This document shows, piece by piece, positions 18,390-27,909 of a DNA stretch of 64,000 nt. A model generated the notes under the pieces. It was not told the origin of the DNA. It ran no database searches and saw nothing but the letters and a program-made list of their open reading frames with translations. Numbering within the stretch: the stretch's first letter is position 1; every line of letters starts with the position of its first letter. The position numbers were made by a program, and so were the translations under genes. The DNA comes from Streptomyces sp. NBC_00390 (GTDB taxonomy: Bacteria > Actinomycetota > Actinomycetes > Streptomycetales > Streptomycetaceae): positions 92,460 through 156,459 of the forward strand of contig NZ_CP107946.1 in assembly GCF_036057275.1 (NCBI RefSeq), read 5' to 3'.

Positions 18390-18415
18390 CCGTATAGTCG
18401 CTTTCGACTATACGG
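18390..18415. promoter_or_regulatory. Candidate PadR operator O1 upstream of the UvrA-like gene
   Basis: Inverted repeat with perfect 11-bp arms (CCGTATAGTCG and complement) and CTTT centre, starting 13 bases before the UvrA-like start codon, next to its ribosome site. It contains TAGTCG-N4-CGACTA, identical in layout to the palindrome before padR. Binding here would block the promoter. Confidence 0.7.
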
Positions 18416-18432
18416 CGGCGGCTAATCATCCC

Positions 18433-19935
18433 TCAAGGCAGGTTCGGCGGGCCGAACCAGCGGGCCAGGGCGGCGTGCATCTCGTCAGGGGTGGTTTCCG
18501 GCATCGCCGCCCATGCGATGTAGCCGTCAGGCCGGACGACCAGGGCGTCCGCGGCCGGTTCTCCAAGAGCCCGACCGGTGACGGTGTCGATCCGGCCGGC
18601 CCACGGCGCGGCGGCGCGCACCAAGTCGGCACGCTCCGTGCGCACCAGGGCGAGCAGCCGGGCTCCGTGTAGGAAGCTGGCCATCGGGACACCGGGTCCG
18701 GCGCTCCCCGTGATCGTCAACTGGCCCGCGAAAGCCCCTGCCTGGGGATGCTGGAGGTCCGCCGGTCCGGTCGGAAGTCCGGGACAGCGCACGGACACTC
18801 CGCTGATCATCCCTGCGAAGAAACTGTTGACGTCGTCGAATGAGAGTAGTTCAGTCATGAGGGTGCGCAGCGGAGTGGTGTGCTGCTCGTCCGGGCGCAT
18901 CAGCGCGAGCTGAGCACGGGTGTTGAGCAGCACTCGCTGGCCGACTGGATGCCGCTCAGCGTGGTAGGTATCGAGCAGTTCCTCGGAGCCCCAGCCGCCG
19001 ATCCGCGCCGCGAGCTTCCAACCCAGGTTGACCGCGTCCTGAAGCCCGGTGTTGAGTCCCTGGCCCCCGATGGGAAAGTGCACATGCGCGGCGTCACCGG
19101 CCAGGAGGATGCGCCCGCTGCGGTACCGCTCGGCCTGTCGGCTGGCGTCACCGAACCGGGACAGCCATTGCACCGGCTCCGTCAGGGTCAGCGGTTCGCC
19201 CCGCACACGTTCCGCGGCGGCCCTGAGTTCGTCGAGCTCCACCGGCGGGTTACCGGGCGGCGGCGTACGCCCGTATTCGATGGCGACGACACGGCCCATC
19301 CCTCCTTCCGGCGGGAAGGCCAGTACCAGGATCCCGTTAGCGGTCCGTTCCCACCGCCGGGGCACATCCCGCTCGGGGGTGGTCACATATCCGATGACCG
19401 CGCTAAGCGTGGCCTCGGTGCCCGGGAACCCGATCCCTGCGAGCCGCCGTACGGTACTGCGTCCGCCGTCGCACCCGACTGCGTACCGGGCCCGTACCCG
19501 GTATGTGCCCGCCGGGCTGGAGACGGTGACCTGCACTCCGTCCTCGTCCTGGTGCAGGCCGACGACCTCGTGGCAACGACGGATCTCCGCGCCCAACTCC
19601 TGTGCGTGCTCGGCCAGCAGCGCCTCTGTGCGTGACTGGGGAACCAGTGCGCTGTAGGGGTGCCGTGTGTCCAGCAGTGCGAAGTCCAGCCCGCGGTCGA
19701 ACATTCCGGCGAACGGCAGGCCCTTCGCCAGCTGAGTACCGTCCAGGAACCGCTCGAGGAGTCCCCGGATGTCTAGCATTTCCAACGTGCGTATGTGCAG
19801 CGCGCCCGCCCGGTCGTGGCCGGCGGGCTCGGCGAGCCGTTCCAGGACCAGGGTCCGGGCTCCGCCCGCGCGCAGTTCGGCGGCCAGCATCAGACCGACA
19901 GGGCCGCCGCCCACCACCACAACGTCTGTTTCCAT
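18433..19935 (-). CDS. FAD-dependent aromatic polyketide hydroxylase (PgaE/OxyS type)
   Basis: 500-aa flavin hydroxylase: N-terminal VVGGGPVGL FAD motif (residues 7-15), DG motif in VGCDGGRSTVRR, GD motif LLAGDAAHVHFPIGGQG, and a full-length C-terminal thioredoxin-like domain with no catalytic role in the family. Homologues hydroxylate or rearrange the polycyclic core. Start ATG 19935 follows GGGAGGAA; the longer upstream frame was rejected. It is separated from the UvrA-like gene by the operator region, so it belongs with the glycosyltransferase genes upstream. Confidence 0.9.
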   Translation of the reverse strand: METDVVVVGGGPVGLMLAAELRAGGARTLVLERLAEPAGHDRAGALHIRTLEMLDIRGLLERFLDGTQLAKGLPFAGMFDRGLDFALLDTRHPYSALVPQSRTEALLAEHAQELGAEIRRCHEVVGLHQDEDGVQVTVSSPAGTYRVRARYAVGCDGGRSTVRRLAGIGFPGTEATLSAVIGYVTTPERDVPRRWERTANGILVLAFPPEGGMGRVVAIEYGRTPPPGNPPVELDELRAAAERVRGEPLTLTEPVQWLSRFGDASRQAERYRSGRILLAGDAAHVHFPIGGQGLNTGLQDAVNLGWKLAARIGGWGSEELLDTYHAERHPVGQRVLLNTRAQLALMRPDEQHTTPLRTLMTELLSFDDVNSFFAGMISGVSVRCPGLPTGPADLQHPQAGAFAGQLTITGSAGPGVPMASFLHGARLLALVRTERADLVRAAAPWAGRIDTVTGRALGEPAADALVVRPDGYIAWAAMPETTPDEMHAALARWFGPPNLP

Positions 19936-19955
19936 GTATTCCTCCCGGGCGTTGG

Positions 19956-21131
19956 TCACTTCTTTGCTGCTCCCCGTCCCGTGGCCCGGTGTCGGATCAG
20001 CTCCTCGAAGCCGGCGCCGACTTGCGCGGGCGTCGGCCGGTCCAGCATCCGGACGCACAGCGCTGCCGCCGCTTCCGCCCATCGCTGCTCATCGAGCAGG
20101 AGCCGCACCGCCTGCTCGACGGTCGCGGCATCTGCCTGCCGGGCGCTCAGGTGCATGCCGGCGCCTGTGCTGGCCAGCCGCTCGCCGTTGAAGGCCCTTT
20201 CGAAGGTGTCGCTGACCGCCAGTTGCGGGATGCCCCTCGCGACGGCGTCGAGCATCGTGTTGGCTCCGCCGTGGTGCAGCACGGCCGCGCAGGCGGGCAG
20301 CACCGCATGGAGCGGTGCACCGATGACGGGGCGCACCGTATCGGGAAGTCGAGGCAGCCGCTCGAGGTCCTTGGGCGGTACGACGAGCAGCACCTCCCTG
20401 CCAAGGCCGGAGAGCCGGTGCAGCATCTGGACGAAAGGATGGGCGGTTGGCATGGCGTCCGCGGACGTGCCCCACGTGACGCAGATCCGGTCCTGGGGCG
20501 AGGCATCCGTTAGCCAGATGGGCACGACGCCCGGGCGGTCCACAGGCACGTACCGGATGGGCATGGGGGTACCGGGTCCGAGGCGCTGCATCTCGGGGGG
20601 GCAGGGATCGATGACGAAGTTACCCGGCACCTCCGTGCCGGTGGCGCCGTGCCGGGTGAACTCGTCGGCCAGCAGCTCGTGGACATTGCGGCGCAGCCAC
20701 TGGCCTGGTGAAGTGGCGAACAGATCGGGTCCCCACAGGTGACGCAGCGTGGGCACGGGCCGGGTCGCGGCAACCACCTCGGCGGCGAAGGCAACCGGCT
20801 CGTACACCATGGCATGCGGCTGCCATCCGTCCACGACGGCCATCAGGCCGTCGAGCATGTCCAAGCTGTTCCGCGCGAACATCCCGGCCACGGTGTCCCT
20901 CCCATGACCTTGGCCGCCGGGTGTTTCCATCTGGCTGCGGCGATGGCGCTGCGCGAACTCACCGTCGCCGCCCACCACAGTGACGGCGAGTCCCGTCGCG
21001 AGCGCGCCCGGCGCCGAGTCGGCGTCGCATGCCACGCGCACCTCGTGTCCGGCCGTGCGCAGAGCCCAGGCGAGCGGAACCATCGGGATCAGGTGAGAAC
21101 TCGAGACGGAACAGACGAACAGGACGCGCAT
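19956..21131 (-). CDS. GT-B glycosyltransferase 1
   Basis: 391-aa family 1 glycosyltransferase of the antibiotic class. It has the N-terminal acceptor domain start MRVLFVCSVSSSHLIPMVPL and the C-terminal NDP-sugar motif HHGGANT...GIPQL. It would attach a deoxysugar to the polyketide. Start ATG 21131 has AGAGGA upstream and lies in a 43-bp sequence repeated in inverted orientation at the start of glycosyltransferase 2. It is 20 bases upstream of the PgaE-like gene in one transcript. Confidence 0.9.
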   Translation of the reverse strand: MRVLFVCSVSSSHLIPMVPLAWALRTAGHEVRVACDADSAPGALATGLAVTVVGGDGEFAQRHRRSQMETPGGQGHGRDTVAGMFARNSLDMLDGLMAVVDGWQPHAMVYEPVAFAAEVVAATRPVPTLRHLWGPDLFATSPGQWLRRNVHELLADEFTRHGATGTEVPGNFVIDPCPPEMQRLGPGTPMPIRYVPVDRPGVVPIWLTDASPQDRICVTWGTSADAMPTAHPFVQMLHRLSGLGREVLLVVPPKDLERLPRLPDTVRPVIGAPLHAVLPACAAVLHHGGANTMLDAVARGIPQLAVSDTFERAFNGERLASTGAGMHLSARQADAATVEQAVRLLLDEQRWAEAAAALCVRMLDRPTPAQVGAGFEELIRHRATGRGAAKK

Positions 21132-21382
21132 GAAGTCCTCTGGGCTGGTGCGTCGGATGTGGTCACTGGACTGCTGTGCCGGCCGTCGGCCGGCGCGGCG
21201 ACGAGGCGGCACAGAACGCGCCGACCGTAGATGCGCTTTCTCGAGGGCGGGGCGAGGCACGCTCGTTGCTCGTGTCGAGTGGTCTTCGAGTCCGGCCCGA
21301 CCGGCGGTGACCAGCCTCGGGCACAGTCGTCCGGCGTCGCATCCGACGCATCAGCCCAGAGGACTTCATGCGCGTCCTGTTC
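21117..21382. repeat. 43-bp inverted repeat at the starts of two divergent glycosyltransferase genes
   Basis: Arms 21117-21159 and 21340-21382 are reverse complements with one mismatch. Each arm contains the upstream leader, the ribosome site (AGAGGACTTC), the start codon and the first codons of its gene. The arms flank the 180-bp divergent promoter region. Identity beyond what protein conservation requires points to recent duplication or gene conversion. Confidence 0.9.
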
Positions 21383-22510
21383 TGCACCACCCCCATGCTC
21401 GGGCACTTCAACCCCATGGTTCCGCTCGCCTGGGCCATGCGCGCGGCTGGCCATGAGGTCATGGTTTCGACCGCCGACGGTTTCACCGCACAGGTCTGCG
21501 AGCGCGGGCTGCCCGTGATGCCGCTTCCCGCGGTGGACCCCCGAGAGGTGATGGCACGCGATCGGCAGGGCAGGCCCGTGCCCTATCCCAGTGGCTCGGC
21601 GGGGCGAGTGCTGCGCAGCGGTCGGGGCTGGGCCCGGCTGGGAGCCCGCCTCCTGGCGGACACGCTCACTGTCATGTCCCGGTGGCGGCCGGACCTCGTC
21701 GTGGTGGATCCGGTCGAGTACGCGGGACGGCTCGCGGCTGCGCGCCTGGGACTTCCCTGGGTCGAGCATGGTTGGGGTATCTGGCCCAACCCTCGTTTCG
21801 CCGTGGGCGCCGAGAAGGAACTCGCGCCTGAGCTGGAGCAGTTGGGACTGGCTGGGCTCCCGGACCCAGCCTGCAGGCTGGACCCTTGCTCGCCGAGTCT
21901 CCAGCGACGGGGTGTCGCGGCCGCTCCCATGCGGTACGTGCCGGTCACCGGACCTGCAACACTGCCGGGATGGCTGGACGACCCGCGACGCAGGCCCCTG
22001 GTGTGCGTCACGTTCGGGAGTGTTCTGCCGAAACTCAACGCCGACGGCGTTCTCGGCCTGACGTCCCGGCTCATGCGAACGCTTGTCGGTCTGGGCGTCG
22101 ACGTGGCGGTCGCAACGGACCCAGCAGCAGCGGAACCGTTGCACCCACTCCCTGCGGGAGTGCTGGCGGCCGGCTGGCTGCCACTGGACCACGTGCTGCC
22201 GCAGTGCGCGGTACTGGTTCACTACGGAGCGTCCGGCACCACCATGACGGCGATGGCGGCCGGGGTGCCCCAGGTGGTAGTGACCATGCCGGTGGCCGAT
22301 GCTCCGGACAATGCGGAACGGATCGCCGCGGCGGGGCTGGGCATCTGCCTGCCCTCGTCGGCACTGGACGCCGACGCCGTCGCGGACGCCTGCCACACCC
22401 TGCTGCGGGACGGCTCCTGGCGCAGCCGGGCCGCAGAGGTGGCAGCCGAGCAGTTGGACCGGCCGTACCCGTACGAGGTCGCCGAACAACTGGCCGCCGC
22501 CCTGGGCTGA
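21368..22510 (+). CDS. GT-B glycosyltransferase 2
   Basis: 380-aa antibiotic-type glycosyltransferase. N-terminus is VLFCTTPMLGHFNPMVPL with the usual 'HFNP' acceptor loop; the C-terminal nucleotide-sugar motif is VHYGASGTTMTAMAAGVPQ. It is the only plus-strand glycosyltransferase in the group and is transcribed divergently from glycosyltransferase 1. The start lies in the shared 43-bp inverted repeat. Sugar and acceptor cannot be assigned. Confidence 0.92.
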   Translation: MRVLFCTTPMLGHFNPMVPLAWAMRAAGHEVMVSTADGFTAQVCERGLPVMPLPAVDPREVMARDRQGRPVPYPSGSAGRVLRSGRGWARLGARLLADTLTVMSRWRPDLVVVDPVEYAGRLAAARLGLPWVEHGWGIWPNPRFAVGAEKELAPELEQLGLAGLPDPACRLDPCSPSLQRRGVAAAPMRYVPVTGPATLPGWLDDPRRRPLVCVTFGSVLPKLNADGVLGLTSRLMRTLVGLGVDVAVATDPAAAEPLHPLPAGVLAAGWLPLDHVLPQCAVLVHYGASGTTMTAMAAGVPQVVVTMPVADAPDNAERIAAAGLGICLPSSALDADAVADACHTLLRDGSWRSRAAEVAAEQLDRPYPYEVAEQLAAALG

Positions 22511-22689
22511 CCCGGCACTCCGGCTCTGCCCCTGCCGTGCAGCGGTTCGACGGACTGACCGGCCGGAGGGCTGACTGCGCCCGCGTCGGCTGATCGGGCC
22601 TCACAAGCTTCGGGCACCTGTACGGGCCGACGGCTGTTGCCCGCTGCCGCAAGGGCTGGGAACGAGCCGAACTTGGGCGTGCAGTCTCC

Positions 22690-23880
22690 TCACACCGGCC
22701 GTGCCGCGGATGGCGCCAGCTCCACCAGCTCTGCGGCCACCCGTGCGGGCGTCGGCTGCGCGAGCATCTCGGCCCGCAGTCGGTCTGCTGCCTCGGTCAT
22801 GTCCCGGTCGTCGAGCAGCCGCATGACGGAGGCCCGGATGGCGTCCTCGTCCGCCGCGTCGCCGGGCATGTGGATACCTGCGCCAGCCCGGGCAAAGGCG
22901 GCCGAGATGTTGTCCTGGTCCGCCATGTGTGTGAGTGCGAGCTGCGGCAGTCCGTAACGGATCGCGTTGAACACAGTGCCGGAGCCACCCTGGTGCACGA
23001 TGGCGTCGCAGCTCTCGAGAAGCAGGTGCAGCGGCGGTGAGTCGAGAACCTGAACGTTACTGGGAAGGTGCCCGAGGCCACCTCGCTCGGAGGCGTCGAT
23101 GGCGACCACGAAATCGGCGTCCAGTCCGTTCACCGCCCGCACGATCCTGGGTAGCAGAAAGGCGCGTTCGCCCATGATCCGGGAGATGGAACGGCCCCAC
23201 GTGAGGCAGATTCGGGGGCGGTCTCCGGCCTGACGGCGCGGCAAGGTGTCCGGGACCCGTCCGGCCCCGTTGTACGGCACGTATTGCATCGGCATCTTGG
23301 CGGGGGACGCGGGAGGCTGCATGCTGGGGGGACAAGGATCCACGGTTCGAATCGCCGGGTCACCGTGGATGTCCAGGCCGTAGCGCTCATAAGGCTCGTG
23401 GAACCCTGGCAGTGCGGCCAGCACACGTTCCCCGTCCACCGAACCGAGAAGGTCCCAGCCCCACAGGTGGCGAATGCCCGGCACGCCCAGCAGCTGCGCG
23501 GCGACGAGACCGGACGGACTCATGGTGTCGGCCACCACGAGATCCGGCCGCCAGGCACGGGCGAGATTCACCACCGCGTCGAGGTTGGACAGCGTCGCCT
23601 CCCGCCAGGAGTCGAACACCGCACTCCCGCCCTCCATCCCCGGATCGGCAGGCGCTTCACGCGCCTGGAGTTCTTCCGACAGCGTGCGTCGCCGGATCTC
23701 GACCAGATCCACATCACCGCCGACAGCCACCGTAGGGAGACCCGAACGGGTGATGAGGTCGCTCATGGACTGCTGGGCGGCGACCAGCACATCGTGCCCG
23801 GCGGCACGGAGGGCCACCGCCAGTGGCTGCATGACGAAATAGTGGGTCGGCCACGGCGAAGTGACCACCAGAACTCGCAC
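22690..23880 (-). CDS. GT-B glycosyltransferase 3
   Basis: 396-aa glycosyltransferase with start VRVLVVTSPWPTHYFVMQPL and donor motif VHQGGSGTVFNAIRYGLPQL (Gln replaces the second His of the usual HHGG). Start GTG 23880 is preceded by AAGGAG. It converges with glycosyltransferase 2 across a 180-bp spacer and lies 111 bases after glycosyltransferase 4 on the same strand. It is a probable deoxysugar transferase. Confidence 0.92.
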   Translation of the reverse strand: MRVLVVTSPWPTHYFVMQPLAVALRAAGHDVLVAAQQSMSDLITRSGLPTVAVGGDVDLVEIRRRTLSEELQAREAPADPGMEGGSAVFDSWREATLSNLDAVVNLARAWRPDLVVADTMSPSGLVAAQLLGVPGIRHLWGWDLLGSVDGERVLAALPGFHEPYERYGLDIHGDPAIRTVDPCPPSMQPPASPAKMPMQYVPYNGAGRVPDTLPRRQAGDRPRICLTWGRSISRIMGERAFLLPRIVRAVNGLDADFVVAIDASERGGLGHLPSNVQVLDSPPLHLLLESCDAIVHQGGSGTVFNAIRYGLPQLALTHMADQDNISAAFARAGAGIHMPGDAADEDAIRASVMRLLDDRDMTEAADRLRAEMLAQPTPARVAAELVELAPSAARPV

Positions 23881-23991
23881 GGTCTCTTTCTCCTTGTGCG
23901 TCGTTGACTGAGCCGAGGAACAGCGACTGTGGCCGTCACCGGCCGTACTGGCCCGGCCTCACGGGGCCGACCGTGGACTCGCAGTGATGAG

Positions 23992-25227
23992 TCATGACGG
24001 CACACCGTCCGCCACCGCTTCGAGTTCTGCCACCACGGCTGCCGGCGAGGGCTGGGTGCGGATGCCCTCCGCCAGCGTCCTGGCTGCCGACTGGTAACCC
24101 GGGAAGCCCAGGATCTCGGCCATCTCGCTCCGCAGCATCCCTACGCCGTCCACGTCTTCCGGCACCTCGCTGGTCAGGAAGTGCCGGGCGGCGCCCACGG
24201 CGGCCAGGCGGGTTCCGTTGACCGTCGGTTCGGGCCGGGCGGTGATCACCAGCTGGGGCACCCCGGCGACTGCGGCGGTCATGCTCGTGCCAGCGCCGCC
24301 GTGGTGGACGACGAGGTCGCATCCGGACAGGAACAGGTGCAGTGGCAGCCCGGTGGCGACCCGCACGCGCTCGTGTCCGAGGACGGGCTGCAGACTTCCG
24401 GCGGTCTGTTCGGTCACCGCGACCACCACCTCGTCCGCGATGCTGGTGGCCGCCTGCACGCACTGGCTGATCAGCCCTGCCACGGCATTCCCCCGCAGCG
24501 CCGTGGATGTGGCACCCCAGGTGACACAAACCCGGGTTCCGCGCCGGGGGGCGAGCGGCCAATCCGGCAGGCTGCCTGGGCCGTTGTAGGGGACATACCG
24601 CATCTGACGGCAGGTGGAGCCGATCGGGTAGCGGGTCCCAGGCGCGCAGGGATCGATCCAGGCCGTGGGTTCTGCACGCAACGGTGCACCGACGCGTTCG
24701 TGGAGTGCAGCGTATTCCGGCAGCGGTTCTGACCCGAGTCGGCGCATCTGGATTCGCTGGGGTCCCGGAGTGCCCCACAGATGACTGACGTTGGGGACGC
24801 CGAGAGCCGCCGCAACCACGGGCCCGGCGAGCGTGACAGCGTCATGGACGACCAGGTCGGGGCGCCAGGACCGCGCGAAATCCAGCAGGTCGTCGCACAT
24901 GGCGGATGCCATGACCGTCTGCATCCGGCCCAGGCTCTCGATCATCGCGAAGTGGTCGTCGCCGAGCCGTTCGGGATGCATCGGCCAGTCCTGGGGCCAG
25001 CGCTGCTGGACGTGCCAGGCGGCCCTGCTGCGGTCGTTGGACAGACCGGCGAGGTCGACGTCCCGCCCCACCGATACGGCAGGCAGGCCCGAGGCAGCGA
25101 TGACGGGGGCCAGACCCGGGGTACTGGCGACCCGCACCTCGTGTCCCGCGGCGATGCACGCCTGTTCGAGCGGGATCATCGGGAAGTGGTGCGAATGCCA
25201 GGGAAAAGTGGTGAACAGAATGCGCAT
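23992..25227 (-). CDS. GT-B glycosyltransferase 4
   Basis: 411-aa glycosyltransferase. It begins MRILFTTFPWHSHHFPMIPL and has the donor motif VHHGGAGTSMTAAVAGVPQL. ATG 25227 follows AGAGGAG. The open frame continues upstream, but those residues are low-complexity. It is the fourth glycosyltransferase in 6 kb, consistent with an oligosaccharide-bearing product. It is cotranscribed with the upstream aldo/keto reductase, 79 bases away. Confidence 0.92.
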   Translation of the reverse strand: MRILFTTFPWHSHHFPMIPLEQACIAAGHEVRVASTPGLAPVIAASGLPAVSVGRDVDLAGLSNDRSRAAWHVQQRWPQDWPMHPERLGDDHFAMIESLGRMQTVMASAMCDDLLDFARSWRPDLVVHDAVTLAGPVVAAALGVPNVSHLWGTPGPQRIQMRRLGSEPLPEYAALHERVGAPLRAEPTAWIDPCAPGTRYPIGSTCRQMRYVPYNGPGSLPDWPLAPRRGTRVCVTWGATSTALRGNAVAGLISQCVQAATSIADEVVVAVTEQTAGSLQPVLGHERVRVATGLPLHLFLSGCDLVVHHGGAGTSMTAAVAGVPQLVITARPEPTVNGTRLAAVGAARHFLTSEVPEDVDGVGMLRSEMAEILGFPGYQSAARTLAEGIRTQPSPAAVVAELEAVADGVPS

Positions 25228-25306
25228 CAGCACCGCTCCTCTTCGGTCGGCTGTGGGTTGGTGTCTCTGGAGCGGCCATCGGCGCCGGGTGTGCCGGGCA
25301 CGGGGT

Positions 25307-26281
25307 TCACTCTTCGCTGTGCACGACGAGGTCGCCGAGGGCAGCGTCAATCTGCTGCATCAGGCCGGGGTCCAGTCGCGTGCCGGCCGCTGCCGCGTTG
25401 TGACGGACCTGTTCCGGGGAGGAAGCCCCGATAACGGCGCCCGCGACGCTGGACCGCTGCAGCACCCATGCGGTGGCGAGCTGGGCCATGCTCAAGTCGG
25501 CGTCCGCGGCCAGCGGGGCCAGTTGCTGGATGCGTGTCAGTGCCTCGTCACCCAGCCAGCGCTGCATAAGCGGGCCGCGGCCGCCTTTCAGCTGAGTGGC
25601 CCTGGAGTTGGCCGGCGGTTCAACGCCCTGAAGATACTTTCCGGTGAGCACGCCCTGTTCGAGGATGAAATAGGCGAGCTGGCTGATACCGAGGTCGTCA
25701 CATGCCTTGAACACATCTGATTCCGGTACGCGCCACAGCATGGAGTAACGGGGCATGTGGCAGACGAGGGGCACCCCGAGCTGTGCAGCCAGGTCGGCCG
25801 CCGCCGTGATGCGGTCTACCGGCCACTCGGACATGCCGACGTAAAGGACTTTCCCGGCCCTGACGAGGTCGGAGAAGGCCCACATCACCTCCTCCAGGGG
25901 GGTGTCGGGGTCGTAGCGGTGCGCCGTGTAGATGTCGATGTGGTCGACACGCAGCCGGCGCAGCGACCCGTCCACCGATTCCATGATGTGTTTGCGGGAC
26001 AGGCCACGCCCGTTGGGACCGTGTCCGGTGGGCATGCCCACTTTCGTGGACAGCACCAGGTCTTCTCGTGGCTCCCCGGCCAGGGCGCGGCCGAGAAGGG
26101 TCTCGGACCGGAACATCCCGTAGATGTCGGCGGTGTCGAATGTCGTCACCCCGACGTTCCTGGCTTCTCTGATACAGGCGATGACGGTCTCGTCGGGGGT
26201 GTCGTCCTGGGGATACAGGAGATTGCCGTACGCGATCTCACTCACGGAAAGGCCGCTGCGGCCAAGTGCTCGGAACTCCAC
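25307..26281 (-). CDS. Aldo/keto reductase, NDP-hexose 2,3-enoyl/3-ketoreductase type
   Basis: 324-aa NADPH aldo/keto reductase with the catalytic set D-Y-K-H: Asp/Tyr in DTADIYG, Lys in STKVG and His in TAHRYDPDT. In mycarose and related pathways (TylC1/EryBII) this family follows 2,3-dehydratase to give 2,6-dideoxy intermediates; MtmW is a side-chain reductase of the same fold in mithramycin. It starts with GTG 26281 and diverges from the 2,3-dehydratase across 182 bp. A sugar role is favoured by context. Confidence 0.82.
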   Translation of the reverse strand: MEFRALGRSGLSVSEIAYGNLLYPQDDTPDETVIACIREARNVGVTTFDTADIYGMFRSETLLGRALAGEPREDLVLSTKVGMPTGHGPNGRGLSRKHIMESVDGSLRRLRVDHIDIYTAHRYDPDTPLEEVMWAFSDLVRAGKVLYVGMSEWPVDRITAAADLAAQLGVPLVCHMPRYSMLWRVPESDVFKACDDLGISQLAYFILEQGVLTGKYLQGVEPPANSRATQLKGGRGPLMQRWLGDEALTRIQQLAPLAADADLSMAQLATAWVLQRSSVAGAVIGASSPEQVRHNAAAAGTRLDPGLMQQIDAALGDLVVHSEE

Positions 26282-26463
26282 GGCGACAAGCCTGTGACGG
26301 CCGGTTCGAGGTCCGCTTGAGGAACTGTCGAGGCTGTCGGTGGTAAGGGCGGTGCGACGGTCGTCTTCAGCCGCTGCGCAGGCCTCGAGCCCGGCTCAAT
26401 TCCTGCTGCCGAACCTGAGGGCGCCTGTCCGATGCCCCCTTCCATCAACGCGACGGAGACCCC

Positions 26464-27903
26464 ATGTTCCAGGCACTTGTGAGCCCACCCCGGTCGGAGG
26501 GGACCACCGACGACCTGGACCGTCGGCGATTTGTCGAGTCCGCCGCCGTCACGGAGGGGCAAAGCCTGTCCACAAAGGCCTTCTGGGAATGGTTCGACCT
26601 GCGCCGTGCGGCTGTTCAAATGGATGTACGGCTCATACCCCTCGCCGGCCTCAGGCAATGGGGCTTCCAGCCCGGCACCGGGAACCTGGTGCACGAGAGC
26701 GGTCGTTTCTTCTCCGTCGAAGGCCTGCGCACCCGGCTGGGCGGCGCAGAACCCCGCGGTTGGGACCAGCCGATCATCCATCAGCCGGAGATCGGTTTCC
26801 TGGGCATCCTGGTTAAGGAGATCGACGGTGTGCTGCACTGCCTAATGCAGGCGAAGGCGGAGCCGGGCAACGCCAAGGGGCTCCAGCTCTCCCCCACGGT
26901 GCAGGCCACCCGCAGCAACTACACCGGAGTACACCGGGGCAGTGCTGTGCGCTACCTCGAATACTTCTCAGGACCGAAGCAGGGCCGCGTGCTGGTCGAC
27001 GTGCTGCAGTCCGAGCACGGCTCATGGTTCTATCGCAAACGCAATCGCAACATGGTCGTCGAGGTGACCGACGACGTTCCGCAGCACGAGGACTACTGCT
27101 GGCTGACGCTGGGCCAGGTGCGCCGTCTGTTGCAGGAGGAAGACCTCGTCAACATGGACACTCGCACCGTGCTGGCATGTATCCCCCTCGACGAGGCCGC
27201 CGACGTCATAGACGTAGGTGACGACCCCTTCCGAGCTGGCCTCGCTGCGTCCTTGTCGCCGCAGGCACCATCCGCCCACACCCTGCCGGAACTGCTGCGC
27301 TGGTACACCGCCATCAAGACGGGCACTGAACTGTCTACCGAGCGGATACCACTGGACGCCATCAGTGGATGGGCCACGGAGCCCGACGGGATCCGGCATG
27401 ACTCAGGGCGTGACTTCAGCGTGGTCGCTGTGTCGGTGGAGGCGGGAAACCGTGAGGTGAGACGGTGGACGCAACCGTTGCTGCGAACCTGCGCTGAGGG
27501 CGTGATCGCCTTCCTGGCCCGGCGCATTGGCAGTGTCGTCCATGTGCTGGTGCGCGCTGGCGTCGAGCCCGGCTGCCGGGACGCGGTCGAACTCGGGCCG
27601 ACCGTCCAGTTCCTGCCCGGGAGTGACGGCTCTCCGCTGACCGCCGAGCGTCCGCCGTTCCTGGATGAGGTCCTGGCCGCGACGCCGGAGCAGATCCGGT
27701 ACGACGTGACGCAGTCCGAGGAGGGCGGCAGGTTCTATCGCGTCCTCAGCCGCTACATGGTGGTCGAGATCGAGCACGATGTGTCTCTGCCGGACGGCTA
27801 CCGCTGGATGACCGTCGGACAACTGGGGACCCTCCTCCAGCACAGCCACTACATCAACATCCAGGCACGCAGTCTGATCGCCTGCCTGCAGTCGGTGTGG
27901 TGA
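26464..27903 (+). CDS. NDP-4-keto-6-deoxyhexose 2,3-dehydratase
   Basis: 479-aa protein with two homologous halves (residues about 35-240 and 270-479), each with a QP(I/L)...IGFLGILV or VIAFLARRI-type strand, a 'GPTVQ/SPTVQ' motif and a 'WFYR...YMVVEI' motif. This is typical of TylX3/UrdS/MtmV enzymes that remove the C2 hydroxyl. It opens the plus-strand sugar operon (dehydratase, 3-ketoreductase, C-methyltransferase, SDR) and is diagnostic for 2-deoxysugar formation. Confidence 0.95.
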   Translation: MFQALVSPPRSEGTTDDLDRRRFVESAAVTEGQSLSTKAFWEWFDLRRAAVQMDVRLIPLAGLRQWGFQPGTGNLVHESGRFFSVEGLRTRLGGAEPRGWDQPIIHQPEIGFLGILVKEIDGVLHCLMQAKAEPGNAKGLQLSPTVQATRSNYTGVHRGSAVRYLEYFSGPKQGRVLVDVLQSEHGSWFYRKRNRNMVVEVTDDVPQHEDYCWLTLGQVRRLLQEEDLVNMDTRTVLACIPLDEAADVIDVGDDPFRAGLAASLSPQAPSAHTLPELLRWYTAIKTGTELSTERIPLDAISGWATEPDGIRHDSGRDFSVVAVSVEAGNREVRRWTQPLLRTCAEGVIAFLARRIGSVVHVLVRAGVEPGCRDAVELGPTVQFLPGSDGSPLTAERPPFLDEVLAATPEQIRYDVTQSEEGGRFYRVLSRYMVVEIEHDVSLPDGYRWMTVGQLGTLLQHSHYINIQARSLIACLQSVW

Positions 27904-27909
27904 GGCGGC

